DNA from: Bacteroidota bacterium
GTDB taxonomy: Bacteria > Bacteroidota > Bacteroidia > Chitinophagales > Chitinophagaceae
Assembly: GCA_003175935.1 (NCBI GenBank)
Contig: PSRI01000008.1
Span: forward strand, 1 to 41,084
DNA: 41,084 bases
Direction of reading: 5' to 3'
The position numbers and the translations under genes were made by a program. The notes under the pieces are model-generated. The model was not told where the DNA came from and did not search any database. It was given only the letters and a program-made list of their open reading frames with translations. This document shows, piece after piece, positions 34,445-41,084 of the stretch. Each line of letters begins with the position of its first letter. Positions within the stretch are counted from its first letter, which is position 1.

Positions 34445-34467
34445 TACTCTATTAAAGTGGTAGACAA
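34445..34467. promoter_or_regulatory. Putative sulfur-regulon operator, site D (cysH leader promoter)
   Basis: TACTCTA (34445-34451), 9-bp spacer, TAGACAA (34461-34467): one mismatch per arm from the perfect sites A and B, same spacing. It overlaps the end of the -7 element and covers the expected transcription start, a typical repressor position. Confidence 0.6.
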
Positions 34468-34472
34468 ATATA
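34465..34472 (-). promoter_or_regulatory. Promoter -7 element for the cysHDN leader
   Basis: TATATTTG on the minus strand is an exact match to TAnnTTTG. It places the start of transcription near 34458, within operator site D and about 30 nt before the polycysteine leader ORF. Confidence 0.55.
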
Positions 34473-34698
34473 CAATCTAATTTGTAAAGGACCCCTAATT
34501 ATGCTTAAAAATTTCTAAAAATTGGGTATCCTCTTGACAATTTGACAAATCTCCCTTAACAAACTAACAGTTGTTAGACGCTTGTCCCGACTTATAAATC
34601 GATTAACTTATCATTTGATTCAAAGCATATAATCTGCGGTTTTGATTAAGACTCAAAAAAAAATTCCTGTGGTATGCCGATATTTTGAGTTTTACAAT
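34473..34698. other. Intergenic region between divergent cys and met leaders
   Basis: This AT-rich stretch carries no credible ORF. The only structure noticed is a short symmetrical element, CTAAC then AGTT then GTTAG, near 34564-34577. It must hold the upstream promoter parts for both divergent transcripts. Confidence 0.5.
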
Positions 34699-34706
34699 TA
34701 TCTTCG
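34699..34706 (+). promoter_or_regulatory. Likely -7 element upstream of the SAM riboswitch
   Basis: TATCTTCG differs from TAnnTTTG at one base and lies about 20 bp before riboswitch helix P1. No convincing -33 was found. Confidence 0.35.
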
Positions 34707-34726
34707 CACCAGTTCTTTGCAAAAAT

Positions 34727-34844
34727 ACTTATCAAGAAAGGCTGAGGGACTGGCCCAATGAAGCCTTGACAACCTGATCTTCCTCTAAAAACGGAAGAAA
34801 AAGGTGCCAATTCCAGTCTCGCTTAAATGCGGGAACAGATAAGT
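34727..34844 (+). promoter_or_regulatory. SAM-I (S-box) riboswitch
   Basis: P1 is formed by ACTTATC (34727-34733) and GATAAGT (34838-34844). Between them are the core S-box blocks in order: CTGAGGGACTGGCCCAATGA, then a GACAACCTG block, a P3 hairpin (TCTTCC with GGAAGA), AAGGTGCCAATTCC, and a P4 hairpin (TCTCGC with GCGGGA). The RNA binds S-adenosylmethionine and shuts off downstream genes. It precedes the trans-sulfuration gene at 35047. Confidence 0.95.
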
Positions 34845-34898
34845 CTGAAGAAAGCTTCATACTATTATACCTTATTATATAGAGCTCTTCTGATGACT
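34842..34898 (+). other. Candidate antiterminator of the SAM riboswitch
   Basis: GAAGAAAGCT (34847-34856) can pair with AGCTCTTC (34883-34890) with one bulged base, and AGTC (34842-34845) with GACT (34895-34898). This uses the P1 3' strand and the terminator 5' arm, so it excludes both, as expected for an S-box OFF switch. Inference from base pairing by eye. Confidence 0.5.
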
Positions 34899-34919
34899 AT
34901 CGGAAGAGCTTTTTTATTT
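34883..34919 (+). terminator. Intrinsic terminator of the SAM riboswitch
   Basis: AGCTCTTC (34883-34890) pairs with GAAGAGCT (34903-34910), extended inward by TGAT/ATCG to a 12-pair stem with a GACT loop, then a T-rich run. It is the expression platform for the switch. Confidence 0.9.
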
Positions 34920-35046
34920 TATGACTATGCCTGTAAAAAGTCGGGCTGACTCATATCTTATTAAAACCCCTTTCGAAGATCCTTCCGTATTTCTTGCTAA
35001 GTGTTGATGCTATTGTCTAACAAACGCGATTCAATCGCAACAAAAA

Positions 35047-36249
35047 ATGTTTAACATGCAAACCAACACAAAACTTATCCATTCAATTCCTGTCGACGAA
35101 CTGACAGGTGCTATCAGTGTGCCCATTTATCAAACTTCCACTTATGTACAGGAAGCGCCGGGTATCAACAAGGGTTTCGACTATTCACGCACTAATAATC
35201 CAACCAGGGCAACGCTTGAGTCTTTAATCGCCACACTGGAAGAAGGCGCTGTTGGTGCTGCATTTGGTAGCGGACTCGCTGCTATTGATGCCGTGGTAAA
35301 ATTATTGCAAAGTGGAGATGAAATCATTGCGGTAGATGACATCTACGGTGGTGCTTTCCGGTTATTTACCCAGGTTTATGAAAAATTCGGCATCACTGTA
35401 AAATATGTTGACTCAACAGAAGCAGAAAACATATTTGAAGCCATTACTCCTAAAACCAAATTGATCTGGATCGAAACGCCAACGAATCCAACACTCAAAA
35501 TTTCTGATATCAGGGCTATTGCGAAAATTGCAAAGGCCAATCGATGTTTACTTTGCGTGGATAATACTTTTGCTTCACCCGCCCTTCAAAAGCCTCTCAC
35601 ACTGGGAGCTGATATTGTAATTCACAGTGCAACAAAATACCTGGGCGGACATAGCGACCTTATTGCGGGATTGGTTGTGGCAGCAGATCCAACTATTGGA
35701 GCACAAATAAAATTCCTTCAAAATGCTTCGGGTGCAATACTTGGACCATTCGATAGCTGGCTGGTAATTCGGGGCATTGAAACTTTGCCTGTCAGGGTGA
35801 AAGAACATTGCCGAAATGCGGAAATTGTCGCTGAATTTCTGAATAACCATCCTGCCGTTAGTAAAGTCTATTATCCCGGACTTTCATCACATAAAAACCA
35901 TGAGATTGCCACAAAACAATCAAAGGGATTTGGTGGAATTGTTTCATTCTCATTGAAAAATGACACACAGGAGGCCGCTTTTGAATTCGTGAAATCGACT
36001 CAATTGTTTAAACTGGCTGAAAGTTTAGGAGGAGTAAAGAGCCTGCTTTGCCATCCCGCGAGCATGACTCATAAAACTATTCCAGAGGAAAAAAGAAGAG
36101 CTGCAGGAGTATCGGATAGTCTCATCCGTTTGAGTGTTGGTTTGGAAGACGCTGAAGATTTAGTCCGTGATATTGAACTTGCTCTGGAGAAAATTGAAAA
36201 TTCAACCAGGCAAAAATCTGAATTAAAGAAAGAAATTATTGTTGGATAA
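35047..36249 (+). CDS. metB: Cystathionine gamma-synthase-like PLP enzyme
   Basis: The product has 400 residues of the Cys/Met-metabolism PLP family: Y-S-R-T-N-N-P-T-R, I-E-T-P-T-N-P-T, the PLP Lys in H-S-A-T-K-Y-L-G-G-H-S-D, and R-L-S-V-G-L-E near the end. The family cannot be split into gamma-synthase and gamma-lyase with certainty by eye; placement directly under a SAM-I riboswitch favours a biosynthetic role joining cysteine to acyl-homoserine. A second ATG at 35056 (M-Q-T-N-T-K-L-I-H-S) may be the true start. A 13-bp palindrome, GCGATTCAATCGC, lies at 35026-35038 just before it. Confidence 0.88.
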   Translation: MFNMQTNTKLIHSIPVDELTGAISVPIYQTSTYVQEAPGINKGFDYSRTNNPTRATLESLIATLEEGAVGAAFGSGLAAIDAVVKLLQSGDEIIAVDDIYGGAFRLFTQVYEKFGITVKYVDSTEAENIFEAITPKTKLIWIETPTNPTLKISDIRAIAKIAKANRCLLCVDNTFASPALQKPLTLGADIVIHSATKYLGGHSDLIAGLVVAADPTIGAQIKFLQNASGAILGPFDSWLVIRGIETLPVRVKEHCRNAEIVAEFLNNHPAVSKVYYPGLSSHKNHEIATKQSKGFGGIVSFSLKNDTQEAAFEFVKSTQLFKLAESLGGVKSLLCHPASMTHKTIPEEKRRAAGVSDSLIRLSVGLEDAEDLVRDIELALEKIENSTRQKSELKKEIIVG

Positions 36250-36334
36250 AATTCTGATGAATGGTAAAACGCTGCATGCACAAGATGCATCCAGGTGTTA
36301 CTTTAGGAAAAATTAACAAATAAAAATTTGGAAA

Positions 36335-36469
36335 ATGGAAATCAACACCGCTAATTTTATGCTGTACATGACTACTGGAATGAGTACAGCACCCACCTTC
36401 GAAATATCAGACGTCCCCGCTGAGCAACCGGTACAATGTTGCTGTTGTATGCCGCAAGGCATGCTTTAG
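36335..36469 (+). CDS. 44-residue small ORF with Cys4 run, candidate metY leader peptide
   Basis: ATG at 36335 to TAG at 36469. Residues 35-38 are four consecutive cysteines (TGT TGC TGT TGT, 36437-36448), followed by only M-P-Q-G-M-L before the stop. It lies in the 317-bp gap between metB and metY. The Cys run near the 3' end of a short ORF, ahead of a sulfur gene and with a terminator-like hairpin downstream, repeats the plan of the cysH leader. AGCAAC (36423-36428) and GTTGCT (36438-36443) can pair across the first Cys codons. A working Cys-rich miniprotein (metal or thiol binding) is the alternative reading. Not a family I recognise. Confidence 0.72.
   Translation: MEINTANFMLYMTTGMSTAPTFEISDVPAEQPVQCCCCMPQGML
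36447..36464 (+). other. Small GNRA-loop hairpin at the end of the Cys4 ORF
   Basis: GTATGCC (36447-36453) pairs with GGCATGC (36458-36464), one G-U pair, closing a GCAA tetraloop. It overlaps the last Cys codon, so a stalled ribosome would melt or mask it. Confidence 0.55.
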
Positions 36470-36497
36470 TACATATCATCTATTCGTTAACTGGTTT

Positions 36498-37892
<1,395 letters not shown>

Positions 37893-37901
37893 TCATTCAT
37901 T

Positions 37902-37934
37902 GAATCGCAGAGATTTTTCTCTGCGATTCTTTTT
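37902..37934 (+). terminator. Rho-independent terminator after metY
   Basis: GAATCGCAGAG (37902-37912) pairs perfectly with CTCTGCGATTC (37919-37929), 6-nt loop, then five T. Confidence 0.92.
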
Positions 37935-37960
37935 AATATAGTTTCATTTTATCATAAAAC

Positions 37961-39028
37961 ATGTCTACACAGGTTTTTCATTACAATAAGCCCTTACAAC
38001 TGGAAAGTGGAGAATCGGTTTCGCAATACCATCTTGCGTATACCACACTGGGAAAATTAAACAGCAGAAAAGATAACGTTGTCTGGGTTTTTCATGCCCT
38101 CACAGCAAATAGTAATCCGGCAGACTGGTGGTCGGGACTTGTTGGTACCGGAAGATTTTTTGATCCGGAAAAATATTTTATCATTTGCGTTAACATGCCC
38201 GGCAGCTGCTATGGCAGTATTGGACCCTTAGAAATAAATCCTGCCACCAATTCGAGGTGGTATCATGATTTCCCTCTATTTACAACCCGCGATATGGTTC
38301 GCGCTTACAGTCCATTAAAGGATTATCTGGGAATCAAAAAAATCCATATTGGAATTGGCGGATCCATGGGTGGTCAGCAATTACTGGAATGGGCAGCCGA
38401 AGAACCAGAACTGTTTGAATATATTATACCACTGGCTACAAATGCACAGCATAGCCCATGGGGAGTTGCATTTAATGCATCACAAAGAATGTGTATTGAA
38501 AGTGATCAAACCTGGAGCCAGCTTCAACCTGAAGCCGGTATTGAAGGAATGAAAGTTGCCAGAAGTATTGCATTGCTGAGTTATAGAAATTATACAGCTT
38601 ATAAATTAACACAACCAAGAGATAAAAAAACGGCCTGGCCGGTTCAACATCCTTTTGGAGGAGAAGCGGCAGAAAGCTACCAAAGATATCAGGGTGATAA
38701 ACTCGCGAAGAGATTTAATGCATTTAGTTATTATAGACTAAGTCAGGCAATGGATACCCAGGATTTGGGTAGGGATCGTGGTTCGCTGGAAGATGCATTG
38801 AAGAGAATTACTGCTAAAACATTGGTGATTGGAATTATTTCAGATATACTCTTTCCATTGGAAGAACAGGAATTTCTGGCAAAATATATTCCTGATTCCG
38901 AATTTCATGCCATAGAATCTTTTTATGGTCATGATGGGTTTTTATTAGAATATGAGAAGATAGAAGCGCTGCTCAGAAAATTTATAGACGAAAGTGCAGC
39001 GAGTTATTTAAAAATTGTAAATGAGTAA
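37961..39028 (+). CDS. metX: Homoserine O-acetyltransferase
   Basis: The product has 355 residues, an alpha/beta hydrolase of the MetX type. The nucleophile Ser135 is in G-G-S-M-G-G (133-138), H-A-L-T-A-N and N-M-P-G-S-C-Y-G-S-I-G-P shape the acyl site, and the Asp and His are in I-S-D-I-L-F-P and Y-G-H-D-G-F-L-L-E. It activates homoserine, most likely with acetyl-CoA (a succinyl variant cannot be excluded), to feed MetY. It overlaps the homoserine dehydrogenase gene by 8 bp. Confidence 0.95.
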   Translation: MSTQVFHYNKPLQLESGESVSQYHLAYTTLGKLNSRKDNVVWVFHALTANSNPADWWSGLVGTGRFFDPEKYFIICVNMPGSCYGSIGPLEINPATNSRWYHDFPLFTTRDMVRAYSPLKDYLGIKKIHIGIGGSMGGQQLLEWAAEEPELFEYIIPLATNAQHSPWGVAFNASQRMCIESDQTWSQLQPEAGIEGMKVARSIALLSYRNYTAYKLTQPRDKKTAWPVQHPFGGEAAESYQRYQGDKLAKRFNAFSYYRLSQAMDTQDLGRDRGSLEDALKRITAKTLVIGIISDILFPLEEQEFLAKYIPDSEFHAIESFYGHDGFLLEYEKIEALLRKFIDESAASYLKIVNE

Positions 39029-40289
39029 TATGGAAACGCACAAGAAGTTAACGATTGGATTGTTTGGATTTGGCGTGGTAGGAGAAGGTCTTTATAAAGT
39101 TCTTCATCAAACTCCATCATTGAATGCAAACATCAAGAAAGTTTGTATTAAGAATCCTGGTAAAAAGAGAAATGCACCCGCAGAGCTCTTTACGACAAGC
39201 AGGGAAGAAATTTTATCGGATCCTGAGATCAATGTAGTTGTTGAAGTAATCAACGAATCAGAACCAGCTTTTGAAATTGTTTCTACTGCCATTAAAAACG
39301 GGAAAGCTGTTGTAAGTGCGAGCAAGAAAATGATTGCTGAGCATCTCACAGAAATCCTGGATTTGCAAAAAACATATGAGCAGCCATTTTTGTATGAGTC
39401 AGCAGCATGTGCTTCAATACCCGTAATCAGAAACCTGGAAGAATATTACGACAATGACCTGCTGCATTCTATGAGGGCCATTGTAAACGGATCGACGAAT
39501 TTTATTCTTACCAAAATGTTCGAGGATAAATTGGATTTCAAACAGGCCCTTATCCTTGCACAGCAGTTGGGCTTCGCTGAAGTTGATCCTTCATTGGACG
39601 TAGAAGGATACGATGCAGTCAATAAATGGACATTCCTTCTCACACACGCATACGGAATTATTGAAAAACCATCGAATATAGTTTTTACCGGTATTCAAAA
39701 TATTCAGGCAGGCGATGCCGGAGTTGCCAAAGAGAAAAATTTCCAGATCAAGCTTGTTGCCCAGGCTAAAAAATTAAACAATGGAAAAGTAGCGGCTTTT
39801 GTTCTTCCGCAATTCGTAACTGCAGAGGAACCTCTTTCATTCGTAAAAAATGAATTTAACGGAGTTGTAATCGAAAGTGGATTTGCGGACAAGCAATTCT
39901 TTTACGGAAAAGGTGCTGGAAGTTTTCCCACAGCCTCAGCAGTATTGAGTGATATATCTGCGCTACGCTATCACTACAGGTATGAATACAAAAAACTCTA
40001 CCATCATACTCCCAACAAACTTACGGATGAATTTTTCATAAGGGTGTACGTGAGTTTTGATGATTGGAAATATGTTCCCCGTGATAAATTTGAATGGATT
40101 GAAGAATGGCATGCAGAACAGGATCGCAAATACCTGATTGGTGTACTACCATTTTCAAGCCTGCGCGAATCTAACTGGTGGAGAGAAAATAATACATCAC
40201 TGATCCTTTCTCCTGATCCAATTATCGAGGACATCGAAATCAGGAAACTGAAAAAGATGAGTCTCGAGTTGGCCGGAATACTCGATTAA
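39021..40289 (+). CDS. hom: Homoserine dehydrogenase
   Basis: The product has 422 residues. The NAD(P)-binding G-F-G-V-V-G is at 16-21, followed by S-A-S-K-K-M-I-A-E and the catalytic-domain signature V-N-G-S-T-N-F-I-L-T. It has neither a fused aspartokinase nor an evident ACT domain in the last 60 residues, which are instead a family-specific extension. It reduces aspartate semialdehyde to homoserine, the substrate of the overlapping metX. An ATG three codons in (39030) is an alternative start. Confidence 0.93.
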   Translation: MSNMETHKKLTIGLFGFGVVGEGLYKVLHQTPSLNANIKKVCIKNPGKKRNAPAELFTTSREEILSDPEINVVVEVINESEPAFEIVSTAIKNGKAVVSASKKMIAEHLTEILDLQKTYEQPFLYESAACASIPVIRNLEEYYDNDLLHSMRAIVNGSTNFILTKMFEDKLDFKQALILAQQLGFAEVDPSLDVEGYDAVNKWTFLLTHAYGIIEKPSNIVFTGIQNIQAGDAGVAKEKNFQIKLVAQAKKLNNGKVAAFVLPQFVTAEEPLSFVKNEFNGVVIESGFADKQFFYGKGAGSFPTASAVLSDISALRYHYRYEYKKLYHHTPNKLTDEFFIRVYVSFDDWKYVPRDKFEWIEEWHAEQDRKYLIGVLPFSSLRESNWWRENNTSLILSPDPIIEDIEIRKLKKMSLELAGILD

Positions 40290-40305
40290 TATTTTTCATT
40301 CGTAA

Positions 40306-40359
40306 TTCGTCGGTGGCATCTCATTAAAATCCTTTTGATGCCCCGACGAAAATTTTTTT
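40306..40359 (+). terminator. Terminator of the metX-hom operon
   Basis: TTCGTCG (40306-40312) pairs with CGACGAA (40344-40350), with GGCATC/GATGCC continuing the stem inside, then AA and seven T. Confidence 0.85.
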
Positions 40360-40373
40360 ATCTGGCTACGAGT

Positions 40374-40430
40374 AAGAAAGAGAAAGAGAAACAGAAAGAG
40401 AAACAGAAAGAGAAACAGAAAGAGAAGAAG
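40374..40430. repeat. Hexanucleotide purine repeat (GAAAGA/GAAACA)
   Basis: About nine units of a 6-bp repeat, mostly alternating GAAAGA and GAAACA, with all purines on the plus strand apart from the C. A similar, longer array lies at 40939-41084 on the other side of the four-helix-bundle gene. Confidence 0.85.
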
Positions 40431-40443
40431 TGTTTGACGGCAT

Positions 40444-40493
40444 AAAAAGAAAAGAGAAAGAATTCAGTATCGCTCTTCACTCTCTTTCTCTTT
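40444..40493 (-). terminator. Terminator of the four-helix-bundle gene, built from repeat units
   Basis: On the minus strand AAAGAGAAAGA (from 40493) pairs perfectly with TCTTTCTCTTT (ending 40451), followed by a T-rich run. The arms are inverted copies of the neighbouring hexanucleotide repeat. Confidence 0.55.
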
Positions 40494-40498
40494 CTGTC

Positions 40499-40849
40499 TT
40501 AGTTATTGAGATTCCTAATCATAGTAAACAGCATTCTTGAAATTTCGTCGAAAGCAGAGTATAATTCAACTTTTAGGATATCGGTGACTTCCCCTTCATC
40601 ATAAAGGAAATTAATTAGTGCAGAACATTCAAATGCAGACCCCCTGGCTATTACGAAGAAATTTTTTCTATCCCTGGCGCTGACCTTCGCACTGCCTTCT
40701 GCAATGTTGAGCATTATACTTAGACATGCCCTCCCCAATTGATTTTTAACAAATGGTGGTATTGTGCTTTTTTCTTTGAGTAAACGATACACTTTCTGGT
40801 TGGCCGAGTAGGCCTTCTTATAGACTTCGAGCTGCTCGAAGGGAAACAT
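40499..40849 (-). CDS. Four-helix-bundle protein (23S rRNA intervening-sequence / S23 type)
   Basis: The product has 116 residues. It begins with the F-E-Q-L-E-V-Y-K-K-A-Y motif and carries L-N-I-A-E-G-S-A and the R-G-S-A-F-E-C motif of the four-helix-bundle family first seen as an ORF within 23S rRNA intervening sequences and related to Avd of diversity-generating retroelements. No reverse transcriptase or rRNA is nearby. The gene is flanked on both sides by purine hexanucleotide repeats, as though moved as a unit with them. Function is unknown; it may bind nucleic acid. Confidence 0.9.
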   Translation of the reverse strand: MFPFEQLEVYKKAYSANQKVYRLLKEKSTIPPFVKNQLGRACLSIMLNIAEGSAKVSARDRKNFFVIARGSAFECSALINFLYDEGEVTDILKVELYSAFDEISRMLFTMIRNLNN

Positions 40850-40938
40850 AAAAAATTATTTAAAAATAAAATTATGATCATGTCGGGAAATGCTATTATG
40901 GTAAAATCAACCGAAAAGAATGAGAAAAAAACAATGGG

Positions 40939-41084
40939 ATGAAAGAAAAAGAAGCGGAAAGAGAAACAGAAAGAGAAACAGAAAGAGAAAGAGAAACAGA
41001 AACAGAAAGAGAAGCGGAAAGAGAAACAGAAAGAGAACAGAAAGAGAAACAGAAAGAGAAGCGGAAAGAGAAACAGAAAGAGAA
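40939..41084. repeat. Hexanucleotide purine repeat array, runs off the window end
   Basis: Over 20 units of GAAAGA, GAAACA and GAAGCG with one 5-bp phase slip near 41031. Higher-order blocks starting with GAAGCG or AAGCGG recur. The array continues past the window. It keeps a frame open from the ATG at 40939, but low complexity makes a real gene unlikely. Confidence 0.85.

Noticed and set aside
34921-35007. 28-codon ORF after the SAM riboswitch terminator, ending Lys-Cys-stop.
   Set aside because: It has one Cys codon only and no downstream hairpin with a U-run; composition gives no sign of selection. Could be a chance ORF in the metB leader.
35026-35038. GCGATTCAATCGC palindrome before metB as a specific operator.
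   Set aside because: It occurs once near a start codon; a similar GAATCGC sequence is in the metY terminator, and nothing ties it to regulation.
40499-40849. Diversity-generating retroelement (Avd-like protein next to repeats).
   Set aside because: No reverse transcriptase, template repeat or variable repeat is visible in the window.
40939-41084. Open frame from ATG at 40939 through the repeat array, Glu/Arg/Lys-rich.
   Set aside because: The frame is a by-product of a 6-bp repeat without stop codons; a phase slip inside changes the repeat meaning and no fold or family is visible.
40374-41084. CRISPR array.
   Set aside because: The units are 6 bp without unique spacers; no cas genes are near.

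Overview
The window is a stretch of chromosome from a member of the Bacteroidota, most likely near Chitinophagaceae. The evidence is a SusC-like TonB receptor with an N-terminal carboxypeptidase-regulatory domain, PorT/DUF6089-type outer-membrane barrels, repeated TAnnTTTG promoter -7 elements, few visible Shine-Dalgarno sequences, and a siroheme-synthase/TauE fusion. The placement rests on gene content and motifs only; no search was run.

Layout. 1-2.5 kb: end of a circularly permuted ATP-grasp gene, an alpha-E protein and a transglutaminase. 2.6-8.9 kb: lipoprotein esterase, RarA, a PhyH-type oxygenase, a secreted M28 peptidase, an ElaA-like acetyltransferase, a DUF6089 protein and a 31-residue membrane miniprotein. 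9-13.1 kb (minus): PAP2 phosphatase, GT39, UPF0104 flippase-like protein and GT2, which together look like a polyprenyl-phosphate-sugar decoration module. 13.2-17.2 kb: a conserved unknown, a deoxynucleotidase and UvrA. 17.3-20.6 kb: an MDR oxidoreductase, a duplicated 113-bp intergenic element, a GH18 chitinase and a porin-like barrel. 20.6-22.3 kb: a trans-sulfuration enzyme and an OsmC protein. 22.4-40.3 kb: a sulfur assimilation and methionine locus. The end carries a four-helix-bundle (23S IVP-type) gene between hexanucleotide purine repeats.

The sulfur locus is the most interesting part. Reading leftward from about 34.47 kb are cysH (APS-reductase type), cysD, cysN, cobA, cysJ, cysI, a CysG-N/TauE fusion and a TonB receptor. 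Reading rightward from about 34.7 kb are a SAM-I riboswitch with its own terminator, a cystathionine gamma-synthase-like gene, a polycysteine miniORF, metY, metX and hom. These genes take sulfate to sulfide, and homoserine plus sulfide or cysteine to methionine precursors.

Three layers of control can be read in the DNA. (1) An inverted repeat TAGTCTA-N9-TAGACTA occurs at four places, at the promoters of the cysH leader and TonB receptor and just before cobA. (2) Upstream of cysH is a 15-codon leader ORF with six consecutive Cys codons (34383..34430, minus), whose last Cys codons form one arm of a hairpin followed by a U-run. A second small ORF with four consecutive Cys codons (36335..36469) lies before metY and is followed by a hairpin with a U7 tract. 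(3) The SAM-I riboswitch. I propose that the two Cys-codon ORFs are ribosome-stalling, cysteine-responsive attenuators, analogous to the trp leader and to polycysteine ORFs reported in mycobacteria. I know of no description of this in Bacteroidota, and the mechanism is inference.
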